From Helianthus annuus (taxonomy: Eukaryota > Streptophyta > Magnoliopsida > Asterales > Asteraceae): a stretch of 64,000 nucleotides of DNA. A program made the translations under genes and the position numbers. The notes beneath the pieces were generated by a model that saw only the letters and a list, made by a program, of their open reading frames with translations, was not told where the DNA came from and did not search any database. Below, one piece after another: positions 21,664 to 33,458 of the stretch (within the stretch, counting starts at the first letter, position 1; each line of letters begins with the position of its first letter). The stretch lies in contig NC_035437.2 in the NCBI RefSeq assembly GCF_002127325.2, forward strand, positions 156,213,880 through 156,277,879, written 5' to 3'.

Positions 21664-24116
21664 TGTCACACCCCAACCGATGGCGGAAACATCGGGGCAT
21701 GGCACTGAGCGAAACAGATTGTTCATGAGTATCCATAACAACTATTAATTACCAGATATTTATAATGTCATGTCCCATACCACAACATATCCAAATAAAC
21801 CAGTCATTACAAATAATTGTCTCAAAAACAAACACTGTTCCGACAACTCAGATTTAGCGTGACATAACTAGACCCCTAGCTTGATTCACCAAAGCACAAC
21901 ATTCCTAGCATCTTAAACACCTGTCACATACGTTAAAATAGAGGTCAATACACATAGTGTAAAGGTGAGCATACAAGTTTAATAGTATAATAGATAGAGA
22001 AAATCGTTTACGCATAACCAGCATGTAACATGTAGCAAAGTGAAACTAGTAGGTTATTGACAATGAAATATGCACAGACATGACTGCGAGTTGTAGAATG
22101 CGCAACACATATCACCACTGTGACACGTCAAGAAATAACCTTAACAACCCATGTCCACGACAGGTGCTGAGTCCAAACTATAGTACTATCATTGCTAAGG
22201 CGTCAGGCAACAATCACTATGTAAACATAACATACAAGCATTCATCGAATAACACGTATAACATGCAAGGCGGTTAGCGTATAAAAGTGATTGCGTTGTG
22301 TGATCGATGTGATTTGATATAAGTAACGTATGTAACACCCAAAAGTGCGTAAAGCAAAAAGGGATCGAGTATACTCACAGATAGCGTTTAACAAGCAAAC
22401 ACTCTCTTGGATTGAAGGGAGCGCTGAGAGATTAGCCTGAATAGTTAACGATAACATAAGTGAAGATCGGCGCATAAAACGGTGCAAGTGAAACAAGTGA
22501 CGAAGGGTCATCCGTTCGGACGACCATTCGGTCGGATTGCCACTCATTTGGGATGGATGTGTTTGTGTATGATGGCTTTGAAGTTTTCATTGTAGCATTT
22601 TAAAATCAGAGAAGTATCACTATCTTTCAGGTCGTTCGATCGAACGATCATTCGATTGGATAGCGATCCATCCGACGAGGTATTCCTCAGAGAACAAGTT
22701 CACAGCATGATTTTCATTCGATCGAATGGTCTTCCGATCGGATGGCAATCCGTTAGAAACTAATGATCTTTGAAAATTGTAAAATGTTAAGTGTTGAAGT
22801 CTAGATGCAATCCGATCGGACGGCAATCTGTCCCACAATCTGATCGTTTTGAAATTTGTTAAGTTTTGAAAGTTTTGCGGTTTAATCGAGACGGTATGAC
22901 TATGTGTTAAACAACGGAACCTCGTCAAGTCCAAGTCATCTGACCGAAGTGGGAATCACCCAGTCCGATCAGTTCACTGTTCATGACGGTTGTTCATGTT
23001 CAACCCGGAGTCGGTTATCTCGTTGATAGGATTCAGATCTCAGACCGACACCTCACTAGAGAAGAGTAGAAGGCCTGAATGAGCTCCGATTCTACCAGTT
23101 TTGAGTGCATTGAGTGTAAAAGAGTTGAAAGAAATATAGGAAAACATATTTCAATCCTTTTAACCTTGAAAGATGTTTAGATCCATGCGAGAATAGTGTT
23201 AAATCATATGGAAATCCGTTGGATCTGAGTTATTCTTGGTGGAATGAGGCCAAGTCTTGAAGTTCATAAGAACTCCATGATGACATCATCCTAGAACACC
23301 TCAAATCCGCTGATTTCACGGTTAAAATTTAAGATTCAAAGGTGAAAATGATGAAGAAGTGAGTGTAGATGATAGATGTACAAGATCTGAGTTGAAAACT
23401 TACAAGAATCGCGAGAAATTGAGAGAAAAGAAGGCTTGAGCACGCTGGTCGGAAGAGAGTGCTGTCACATTACTGTTGGTGATGTAACAGGGGGTATTTA
23501 TAGGTTGCCAAAAGAGGAAATGGGAGCACAAGTGTCGGATCGGATGTCACTTCGATCGGATGGCCATCCGATCGGATGGGCATCCGTTCAGATGGGCATC
23601 CGTTCAGATGACCATTCGATCGAATGGTCATTCGATCGAAGTGGTTCGGCGAGTTAGGTTTCTACGTTTCGTTTTGCGTGTTGAGCGTTGCGATGCGTTT
23701 AAGCGAGTGTCGATGTGATAGTATTAAACAATGGCTATACATACTATATCTAATATACAATCATCATAATTAACTTGCGTTTAACGTTTGCAATTAGATT
23801 GCGTTGCGATAGAGTTGCGATTGCGTTTCGATTAATCACCACAACATAAAGTAATCATGCACAAGTAACACATAAGTAGCACACACACGTAAAACAATAT
23901 CCAGAACACATAATTCGAGTTGCGATGCGGTTGCGATGTGATTAGCGATAAATAGATGCGATTAAACCTCGATTTGTTATAGATACTCCACATAATACAA
24001 CTAAAGCAACAAATAGTAGAATTTGATTACAAGTCAAGGTGTACAATCAGTAGTTAAGCAAGGAGTGACACGGAGGATGAGCGTGGTAGTGGACTTTCGA
24101 AACACGGGGTGTTACA
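21664..24116. mobile_element. Solo LTR, 2453 bp, perfect TSD TTATG
   Basis: Begins TGTCACACCCCAACCGATGG and ends CGGGGTGTTACA, i.e. TG...CA with an 11-bp terminal inverted repeat (TGTCACACCCC / TGTAACACCCC). TTATG at 21659-21663 is repeated exactly at 24117-24121. There is no internal domain, primer site or second LTR, so it is a product of LTR-LTR recombination. The 3' ~700 bp matches 1-756. A TATA-like tatttatagg near 23493-23502 precedes a palindrome block at 23548-23640. Confidence 0.85.
23548..23640. repeat. Palindrome cluster in the solo LTR
   Basis: Nested perfect palindromes built from GATCGGATGG/CCATCCGATC and GACCATTCGATCGAATGGTC (20 bp). The same block occurs at about 179-243 in the partial LTR and a looser version at about 22500-22760. 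It lies about 50-140 bp after the TATA-like sequence. Confidence 0.8.
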
Positions 24117-24121
24117 TTATG

Positions 24122-24740
24122 AGCAGACCTTACAACAGAGGATGAGCGTGGTAGTGGACCAAAGCGCACGGGTAGCCACAGTGATCATGAGTGGTATTAG
24201 TATGGTGACCGGGGTCATTGTTTGCATCGCAGTTGTACTCTTGTAAGAAATTGGATCGGGATGTGCTCCTAATCTACTAATATATTAGACTATTCTATGT
24301 ATTAGACACTCAGCGTGATGCTACTTGTCAATTTTAAAGTCCAATTCGACGTAGAACCTGATGTACTAGGATATTCGTTACAAGACGATGGTTTATTTAT
24401 CCATTCGTGCACGAGCATTGACATAATTAAATAGGATCATATTTCTTTAAAAAGAATGCGACGAAACATCGTCAAATATATAGAGGAATACTCTCGTGGT
24501 CATTAAGACAGGCACCCCTTCTACATTCCAACTTAGGAGGAGTTGGATTGGATCTCTTCTCAACATAACTTCAATCAGCCAACCCAAGATTACTAGCAGA
24601 TTTTTTTTTAAAATCTTTAGGTATACTCAACATTGTGTACCCTATAAAAGAACTAATGACATTTCAGTCCCTTAAACGGGATCTCGGGATAAGGGAATAT
24701 TAAGGTGATCATGCAAGACAATTATCAATACGGGTGCACA
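24122..24740. other. Unassigned, no gene seen
   Basis: Moderately AT-rich, with no long frame. 24138-24158 is an exact 21-bp copy of a segment inside the adjacent LTR (24073-24093). Confidence 0.4.
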
Positions 24741-24749
24741 TGTGATCAT

Positions 24750-25085
24750 AATTTGCAGTGCATGGGGATACCAAAAGACACTATTGTTTTCTAGTAACTC
24801 GAATCGGTTGGATTGACCCCAAGGACGACAACCCATTAGAATCTACATGGATAAGGCCACCTGGTCAATTGAAGACATTGACTCAGCTTGCATCCATCAG
24901 CTACTTATCAAGTATGCGAAGGATTGGTGCAAGATCCCAAATCTATGTGGGTTCAGTATTAGAGACCTCTTGGATATCCATTTGACTATTCAAGGCTCCA
25001 AGAAGAGGAGAAAGGTTGTTCGTGAAATAACTCTCATTACAATTTGAGGATTATGGAAAATGCGCAACAAATTTGATGGGTTAAT
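24750..25085 (+). pseudogene. LINE remnant, reverse-transcriptase C-terminal zinc-binding region
   Basis: The frame gives ...DWCKIPNLCGFSIRDLLDIH...KKRRKVVREITLITI, a TGA at about 25046, then GLWKMRNKFDG. This is the usual tail of plant L1 reverse transcriptases (W..IP..F.F...DLL..H...KK.......W.LWK.RN). Other frames and stops upstream show decay. No 3' poly(A) tail is found; the sequence runs into a copia 3' end. Confidence 0.55.
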
Positions 25086-25187
25086 CCGGTTCGTTCACGG
25101 GTCACGCGGGTCGTGGAGTCAAGCATCAAGTCGGGTCACAGGTTTGACCGGGTTACGGGGTCAAATAAGCAGCTAAATCGGGGAGAT

Positions 25188-25457
25188 TGTTGACTGAACT
25201 AAGTGGTGTGATGCAAAAGAAAAGGAGTACGTGGGCTCGTTCAATGCATGTTCAGTAGAAGAAGTCCGGTTCTTTAGGTTCAGTTAGTTTATTATTCCTT
25301 TTTAACGTATGGCTATAAATTAGCTTTTGTTCAATGAATAACATTAACCCTAATCATTTTATCTGTGTATCCATCTTCGAATATTTTTATCCTCTTCACA
25401 TTTTCATCAGGTTTGTGAGTGAATTAGAGTGTGAGTTTGAAGGGGCCTGAACCAACA
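25188..25457 (+). mobile_element. copia-type LTR (3' LTR or solo), 270 bp
   Basis: TGTTGACTGAAC...CCAACA, preceded directly by the purine tract AATCGGGGAGAT. The polypurine tract implies a 3' LTR whose internal region was lost. The region 25088-25180 with repeated 'cgggtca' is typical of the untranslated sequence before such a tract. Confidence 0.6.
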
Positions 25458-26490
25458 AAATTGGTCTAAAGAGTTGGCTATCATATGGAATGTGTGGAGA
25501 AGGCTTGATGTGTTGTGTAATTTTTGGTAGCTAGATGGCTTTGCTTTTGCTGTTGTGTAGTTCCTGTTTGGTGTATTTGTATGTACTTTTTGCTTAGCTT
25601 CTTGCTAAGGTGGTGAACAAATACTGTTTATGCCCACTAACACACCAACCAACTATACATAATACATGTTTACATGGAAATGAACATGTGCATTGGCTAC
25701 TCAGCAAAACTTGTGAAGGCTAACTTTATTTGCTCATTAATGCACAAAGTATATACTAATTTTCTAGTTTGAGATTTTTAGTACTTGCACAAAGTATAAA
25801 TGATTTGTTGAGAAGTCACCTTTGAAATCACATAAAAAGAATTTTAAAATTTATTGATTTTTTTTTTTTTGTATATATTAGATTAAATTAACTATTCACT
25901 TTCAAAGTATTTATAGTTGTTACAAGTTAAAAACATGTATTATGCTTGAGTATTTGTTGAAAACGATTTATTTTTAAAAACCAAAATTTGAGATGTATAT
26001 TTAGAATGTGACACTTTTAGTCTGTTATTAATATACTAATAATATTTTCTATTAAAATAAATATCAAATCCGGATATTGTTTGTTATAAGACGGTCGACC
26101 ATGTTAACTATTCTGATTGTATTGATAGTATGCACCAAAAAGATTTATTAGAAAAGGTTTGGTAAACTATTTTGCATCAGCTGAAGTTAACAAAACCTCA
26201 ACAAAAACAATACTCAAAACTTCCAGTAATCAAACTCTTGATGCGCATAACATTAGTACTCAGATATCCATGTTTGATGCATATTTCAAATGGTTCAAAA
26301 GTTATAAACTAAAACCACATTTGACCATAACTCCATAAGAAACCATATACTTCAAAAGGTAAAAGTAGTATCATTCCGATTACATTGATTGAAATAAAAG
26401 ACATGGAGAGAAACAAAGCATACATAGATAATAGATAATACCATAACAGAAAGTAAAGTGCATAGAAACAGCTTCACGCCACCATCAGAT
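25458..26490. other. 3' flank of gene A; no gene seen
   Basis: AT-rich. From about 26180 onward it matches the 3' flank of gene B (55980-56060 and 58020-58260, interrupted there by insertions), so the A/B duplication includes at least several hundred bases of downstream DNA. Confidence 0.6.
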
Positions 26491-28259
26491 CACTCCTGCT
26501 CCTGCATAAGCACCACATGTGCAAATTTCAGAAGAAGAAAACTAAGACTTACAAAACAAACTGTCTGGTCGAGTAAAAGAGGTCAAACGGGCCATTTTTT
26601 AAAAGTAACAATTTCCTTTGGGTGGTAACGATACTGGTGACAAACAATGGCCGTGTTTGGTGCTGACCCATTTGAATCCGTTCAAAATTAGCAGGCTTTA
26701 TAAAAGTAGGTCGTTTACACCTAAATGGACCCTTACACGAATTTCTTTTACCCAAAAAAATACAGAAAGGAAAAAGCTAAAGATGACATACCGTATATTA
26801 ACAGGAGAATATTGAAGAAAGATAGTCATGATCCTCAAGAAATATTTGAAGATTCTTCATCTTCATGAGGAACTCAATTGCTTCCTCATCAAACTCAACC
26901 AAGAAACCCAATCTGATCAGTTCTGAAAGCTGTGGCACAGCCTCTTCATTCTCCCACAACATCCCCTCAGCTATCACTTCTCCAAAATGACAAGCATGTT
27001 CTATCACACTCTTCTGACCACCACTTTTGTCCCTCTTCTGCATAAACAGTTTGGAGTTTTGTTTGTCCCAACGAATCATTCTCTTAGCTTCAGTCACAAC
27101 ATCTCCACAAGATAAAGACAAGACATACTTCACGGTCATTGGATCAACCGTCTCGAAAGCTTCAAGTCCCAACATATGGCTAACGGCTTCATGTCTTCTT
27201 TCTGTCTCAAGTTTAAGATTTGGATCAGCTAGAAAGCCCAAAATCAGTTTGACCAAACCTCTTTTCATAAACTTTTCTTTTGAACTAATGGGCTCCAGTT
27301 TCACTTGATCAACATTAGATAAAGTCTTCTGCGCAGATTCAGATATGGTACGGACACCAAGTTTTTTGTAGATATCCACAAGCTTGGTTCGGGTTAGAGT
27401 TTTAGAGCTTGGTTGAGGATACCAAACAAATATGGGACGAGAACATCTTTGAAAGAGGTCCGTTAGAAATAGATCATCACTTATGAAAACGTCACGCTTG
27501 TCTGACAGAAAAATACCATCAGAACCAGGAGATGATACTGGGAGTTTTGAAAAGCTTTTGTTGAACGTTTTCTCAGTCTCCGGGTTCAAGTTTTTAACCA
27601 CAAACTCCCAAAAAGCACAGCATTCAGTATGTGTTATCTGTTTTCCTGAAGCTTCCCATTTCTTCCATAGCATGCAGTAGTCATCAACAGACGGATGGAC
27701 CTTCACATTGAAAATGCCAGCAAAAAATCCAAGAATGTTCGTATCATACTTGTATCCTTCCAACACATATAAAAGACCGCTAAACAGATTCTTTTTGTCA
27801 TGAAGAACACAATCTTGAGGCGATACCCACTCTCCATTATTACTTCCTCTTGGTAGCCATATTTTTTTGTTGTCGTCATCAGCAGGCTCCCATTTGAAAT
27901 CAGACAAATATTTGTAGAAACGATTGATTCTTTCAAAACTGGATTGAGAGTGAAGGTAACTAGCAATCATCTGGCATCCCTTGTTAATATCTGTGATCAC
28001 TCCCAAAAGATTAAGCTCCTCCTTGTAGGAGTCAATATGAGATCCATAAAACTTTTCATCAATGAACGGTCCATCATCACATTTCAAGAAAGAATCCCAG
28101 TCTGAAGAGAAAAGCAAACACTCGTTCGGGCGTTTGTATCCGAAATAGGTTTTTAACCAGTTCTTCTGGGAGAGTTTATCAAGAAACTTAGCAGGGATCT
28201 CTGATGCACTTTCTTTGAGTCTTTTCACAGAATCTAGCAATGCACAACTGCTAGCAGGA

Positions 28260-28480
28260 TGATGCAGTTTCGCGTGCGATCAAATGGCTCAAACACAATG
28301 ATTCATTCAAAGACTTGGAACCGAATGGTTCAAAGAAACCTAAAGGTTTTCTTTACAATAATCAACTCAAAAACTGGAAAACAATAAACCCTAGATGCCC
28401 TATTTATACTAAACAATTAAAAAGATAAAATAGGAAATTTGAATTTTAAATAAATAAAAGATATGCATGCTCCTGCATCA
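28260..28480 (-). repeat. 3' LTR of the 1.7-kb element
   Basis: 221 bp, TGATGCAG...CTGCATCA. Identical by reading to 29745-29965. Confidence 0.95.
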
Positions 28481-29717
28481 TACTCCCCCTCTTTGAAAAA
28501 AACTCGTCCTCGAGTTTTGTCTTCGAACGAAATCCACCTGGGTCAAAGGGAACATCAACTCGGCTCACACTTGTTATTATCACCACGACTTGCCTAAACT
28601 GCTTAACTTCACGGGTCATCTTGCCTGACCCTAGACTTGTACCACCTGTTGTTGAAATATTGAGATGCGATAATAAGTTGCCATCACCATTGGAATTAAA
28701 TTTATTGGTAACTTTGTCATAAAGCTGCCCCATATATGTGTAGCCATGATCTTGAAATTCACGTGTATGTCCACTATGAAGGGGTTCATAATTTTCATTT
28801 AAATCATCCTCATCCACATTAATAACTTTATCTCCTTCCTTATGCAGAACAACCATGCAATCTCTAATTTTGTTTATATCCTTATCTTTGGCAACTTGAA
28901 TTTGTTCTTTATTTTGAAATTTTAAATTCTCGTGAGACCCCAAGTTTCGCAAGCTGCCAGTCAATCTCCCCATAATTTTCGGCAATACTCTTGGAACTTC
29001 CAACACCACGTTCGTACCTCCACCCAATCCATCGACACCAGCACCCACCACCGCATCACCCCCGGTATCCATTGCAACACCAATATTATTTTTATTTTGA
29101 ATTTTTAAATCCAAAGGTGATCCCAAAGTTTGTGTAATTCTAATAACATGAGACCTTAGCCGGACCATATAATCACCGAGATCACACCTCCCGAAGAAAC
29201 GTAAATGAATATGATGACGGTTCAAAAAGGAATCAAAAGCAGTACCTTCATCAGATTCAAACTGTTTTGATCGGCTACAAAAGGTTGGGTATTCAAGATG
29301 GTGATGAAACTCATAAATTTTCCTGAATTTGACATCGCTTATCTGACGGACTTCCAAGGTTTCGATCGCACACCCGGTCATCCAAGAATACCATTCCCCG
29401 TCCTCGTATTCATCATACACGGGAGGAGAATCAAAGATAGTGTCGCCGTTGGCAGGATGCTCCTCATCCCCGGATAACTTGTCCCGGACAAGTTCTTCCG
29501 GTTCCGTTTCCTTCCACGTCGACGGTAATACTAATCCCAATCCAGGGATTAGGGGTTGTAGTTGTCCAACCCGCTCAACCGATCCCAATCCCAGGGTAAG
29601 CCATGCGAGTTGTCGGTTATGCTCAACCTCACGATTGAGCAAATCCGAAGCATCTTCACCGTTGCCTCTATCGGCGGTTCTACGATTACGCGAATACTTA
29701 CTTCCACAATGAGCCAT
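28446..29717 (-). CDS. Intact ORF of the 1.7-kb element: gag-like start fused to polyprotein tail
   Basis: About 423 residues from the ATG at 29717 (MAHCGSKYSRNRR), right after the primer site, to a stop inside the 3' LTR. There is no protease, RT, RNase H or integrase motif. The C-terminal stretch VDVPFDPGGFRSKTKLEDEFF, ending over the polypurine tract, looks like the end of a Ty3/gypsy polyprotein. The N-terminal part (PPVYDEYEDGEWYSW and acidic segments) resembles the plant gag leader. Inference: an internal deletion of the pol genes left an in-frame fusion. The ORF has no stop, unlike the copia and gypsy remnants in this window. Function in packaging is possible but untested. Confidence 0.6.
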   Translation of the reverse strand: MAHCGSKYSRNRRTADRGNGEDASDLLNREVEHNRQLAWLTLGLGSVERVGQLQPLIPGLGLVLPSTWKETEPEELVRDKLSGDEEHPANGDTIFDSPPVYDEYEDGEWYSWMTGCAIETLEVRQISDVKFRKIYEFHHHLEYPTFCSRSKQFESDEGTAFDSFLNRHHIHLRFFGRCDLGDYMVRLRSHVIRITQTLGSPLDLKIQNKNNIGVAMDTGGDAVVGAGVDGLGGGTNVVLEVPRVLPKIMGRLTGSLRNLGSHENLKFQNKEQIQVAKDKDINKIRDCMVVLHKEGDKVINVDEDDLNENYEPLHSGHTREFQDHGYTYMGQLYDKVTNKFNSNGDGNLLSHLNISTTGGTSLGSGKMTREVKQFRQVVVIITSVSRVDVPFDPGGFRSKTKLEDEFFSKRGSMMQEHAYLLFI

Positions 29718-29744
29718 TTGAAAAACCAAAGCTCTGATACCAAC

Positions 29745-29965
29745 TGATGCAGTTTCGCGTGCGATCAAATGGCTCAAACACAATGATTCATTCAAAGACT
29801 TGGAACCGAATGGTTCAAAGAAACCTAAAGGTTTTCTTTACAATAATCAACTCAAAAACTGGAAAACAATAAACCCTAGATGCCCTATTTATACTAAACA
29901 ATTAAAAAGATAAAATAGGAAATTTGAATTTTAAATAAATAAAAGATATGCATGCTCCTGCATCA
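29745..29965 (-). repeat. 5' LTR of the 1.7-kb element
   Basis: 221 bp, adjacent to the primer-binding site. The 8-bp ends TGATGCAG/CTGCATCA are perfect inverted repeats. Confidence 0.95.
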
Positions 29966-32900
29966 CAGGAGTAATGCTACTTGAACACTCAGGTAAGTAA
30001 AGTCCAGCAGCCACAAACTTGGCACCATCTTTAAATTCTGTAGTTACACCTAACAGTTTAAGCTCCGCTTTATAATCATGGATCCCATTGCCGTAGAAAT
30101 TAGAACTGTCATCAATGAAAGGAAGGATTGTTATGGGAGTAATTGATTCCCACTCTGCACCAAAAAGAATGCACTCTTTCGGTGATTTGTAGTCACCAAG
30201 TTTAGTTTTTAGCCATTTATCTTCCCGTATGCACTTCGTGAGTTCTTCTGGAAACTTCAACTTTATCTTTTTCAGCTTTCTGTAGCATTCCAGAAACGAA
30301 AAAACATTTTCTTTTCTGATGGATGATGCTGAAGCCTGTTGCTTAAAAATGCGAGTAAATTCTTTCGCAGCATCTTCAAAATCAATCATAACACCGATTT
30401 TCTTTAGCTCTTTCTCCATGGAAAAGATGGAGCTTCCATAGAAGTTTGCATCAAGAATCGGGAACGACCCAAAGACCTGTAGAAGACAGCCCCACTTAGT
30501 TTCTGAGGTTACCAAAAAGCATTCAGATGGACATCTGTAGCCCAAGTTTGTCTTAACACATTTCTTGTTTTTAACCGCTTGCACCAGCTTATCCGATGAT
30601 CGTAATTTCTCTATGCACCTTAACAGCAGTAACATGGCTTCGGAAGACAATGAAGTCAACAACGATGAGGACTTAAGGTTGTCTGACACAAGCTGGTAAC
30701 GACTCTTGTCAAAATTCACCATCACACCCAACAGTTCTAATTCTTTCTTGAAAGAAAGTACTTCTCCATAGTAATCTTGATCGATGAATGGAATGTTACT
30801 TAATTGTGAAGCAGCCTTCCATTCATTACTGAACAGAACAGAGTTGTCTGGGGTCATGTCTCCTAGAGAAGTTTTAACCCATTTTCCTTGTTTGATTCGG
30901 TTAACAAGTTCCGTACTTGGGATATAATGTGCTCCCAAATACCGAATGAATTTTAGTATTGAAGCAACATTGTCTCTGGTAAGCTTTGAAGAAGCAGCAA
31001 GAGACATGAGACGCTCACCGATGAATTCGCAAGCCTCTTTATTTTCAAACCGCACACCAGCTGTTTTTAAGTCTTCTTTGTAATTCCATATCTCATTACC
31101 ATAGAACTTTACATCTACCAGCGGAATATCAACAAGAACTGATCCGTTTTGTAAAATACTCCCGCTGGAAGCTTCAAGCATGAATGACTCTGAGGGTGGC
31201 CTGCTGCCAGGAAAACCGCTTAAAGTGATTTTCAACCAGGAGCCATTTTTAATAGAAGACAAAAACCATTCAGGTAGATAAACATTCTTTTTTTCTCAAA
31301 TAATTAAGCCAGCGTAGAAGCAAGAATGCATTTGTTTTTGTCAAGGGCGACGACAGGGTAGGAACAGCAGCATTAGGGGGAGACAGAAAAGGAACATCAG
31401 CAGCTCCAACATTAGTTTTCATAAACGAAACAAGGTCTTCCCCTGATGCATTATTACCAAAATATGTAACAGACCGCGTGTAATCTTCTCCGAGTTCAAC
31501 ATAATTATATTGCCTCCAAGGATTAGAGCCAATAAGCTCTACCCATTTGCTACCTTTAGCAGGTACAAGAACCCCATCTCTTCTTACAGTTACTTGCCCA
31601 TAGTTATCAACAATTGGCATCTTAGTACAAAGATCTTGAATTTCATGCTCCATCAAATAATTCTTTTTCTTAGAGTGGTAAAGGAAATGAGCATAAGTAA
31701 CGGCAAGCTTGCGGTCTGTTTTAAGTGAAGAAATAAGATCATCAGCATATTGACCAACAGTGACGAATTTGACCTTCACCTCCTCCTTAAGCCACTTTTT
31801 CAAAGTATGTTTCTTCAAACACGATCGTATAGCTTTTTGTGTAACAGCAGGCAGAATAAACTTACTATTACAACAGTGAAACTCTGTGTTCCAGTTAATC
31901 AACCAGGAGATGTGATCAGAATCAGCAGCAAGCAGCTTGTTTGCACAAACATTGATTGAGAACAAATTAACTTTGCCATCCATCCCGACATACTTTATGA
32001 GTGGTATGTTCTTGATGTTTGTCATGTAAAACGAGGACCCCCAATTGTCTGCTATAAACACCAAAAGCTGCATATAAAGTTCTTCTTGAACGCCCTTTAC
32101 AAGATTAGAACCGGCAATGCATTTGCCATACCATTCGTTATCTACATATTTGATTTCCAAGAACTCCAAAATGGAGTTGTACTTCTCTTCATCAAAAGAA
32201 AAGGTGAGAATATAGGCGCCGTGCGATGATATGTTAGAAAAACTAACGCCTAAGCTCTTTGCACTGTTCAGTATGCTCCAAAATGCAGGCTTCAGCCTAC
32301 CAACTTCATTGGGTTTACAAAACAACTTTTGCCTCGTGTTTGACTCACATGGAACAATAGTCTCGTTCATTATTTTGGCCTTAATTGCATCCCGAACTTG
32401 ATTCAGTTTTGCGTGAGAGGATTCCTTGACAGGTAAGAACCTAAACTGATTAGGAAGACTAGAAATAGGAGCAGTTTCAGAAGACTTAATCAACGAGGTA
32501 AATGAATTCAAAAAGGCAACAGGCACACAATCAAGAATTCCCTGATTCCATTTGTTGTCCCAGAGGATATTTTCCCTTGATGAAGCCAAGAGAAAATCTG
32601 CTTGGATTATAAACGGAAAATTTGTAACCGTCTCGGTTGGTAAAAAGGAATAGATGCCAGGCATGCTTGCACCTCGTTTGAGTCTTTTCCCATTTGGGAA
32701 AGCCAATGTAATAACCCACTCCTCGACTTCTGATCGGACGTCAACTTTGTTCTCTTTCTTAACGGGAAACCTTTGTTTCCACATGTAGTAGCCACACTCT
32801 GTGTCGTCTTCGTTGCCAGAAACATCAGCCGTAAGATGCAGTGTGTACGATTCAGCATCCATGCTCTTTATCGTAACAAAGTTTTTCTCACTGGAGATTG

Positions 32901-33292
32901 ATATTGCACTCACCGTGTTTAGCTTAGGATCCTCATTGTCTTCCCTAACTGAAAGCCTCTTTATCTTTGCAAGAAATAAAAGAACTTCAGGATGGATGCT
33001 TGACAGTTGATCCTTCACTGGTTTGACCTTCTCTGACTTTAACGGTAACACCAGGGTGGTGGTTGGTAGAGCATTAGACGAACCATATACTCTTTGAATG
33101 GCAGATAGAGTTGAATCCTCAACCCATTCAGGTACAATATAACCAACATTACACTGTTGGCATGGTTTTTCGTTAAACCTTATCTTGTAGCCGTTACTGA
33201 AGATGTAAGGTTGAGATGTTATCAAAAAAACACTCTTGAAGCCAATACCTGATGAAAAAGTAGACAACGTATCAGAATAAGTACTACATGAG

Positions 33293-33458
33293 CAGGGGCG
33301 GATGTAGCATGTACCGGGGGGCAACCCCCGCTACGGCTTGGCGCGAAAAAATTTGACGTTTTTAGTGTAAATTTTGGAAAAAATTGATGTTTTTTCGATT
33401 TCGTTACGGCTTATTTATAAAACGTTACGGCTTGGCGTGAATCCTAGATCCGCCACTG
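33293..33458. mobile_element. 166-bp hAT-type MITE in intron 2 of gene A
   Basis: Ends CAGGGGCGGATGTAG and (reverse complement) CAGTGGCGGATCTAG. 8-bp TSD TACATGAG at 33285-33292 and 33459-33466. The intron of copy B lacks it. The open frame seen upstream of exon 3 (MPPGTCYIRPC) is this MITE plus intron, not real protein. Confidence 0.9.

Larger units (their letters stand above)
28260..29965 (-). mobile_element. 1.7-kb LTR retrotransposon derivative in exon 3 of gene A, TSD CAGGA
   Basis: LTRs of 221 bp at 28260-28480 and 29745-29965 read as identical. TSD CAGGA at 28255-28259 and 29966-29970; removing one copy restores the exon as in gene B. Minus orientation: tRNA-Met primer site (complement of 29731-29742) beside the right LTR and polypurine tract (complement of 28481-28495) beside the left. 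It lacks RT and integrase but has a long open frame. Identical LTRs imply a very recent insertion, hence a mobilising partner active recently. Confidence 0.95.

Noticed and set aside
27027..27680. Plus-strand ORFs over genes A and B (also 30-33 kb and 58.5-61 kb)
   Set aside because: Antisense shadows of the long coding exon, with no own features.
33249..33324. N-terminal extension MPPGTCYIRPC... of the gene A exon 3 frame
   Set aside because: Lies in intron 2 and in the MITE; splice site at 33248/33249 and copy B show it is not coding.
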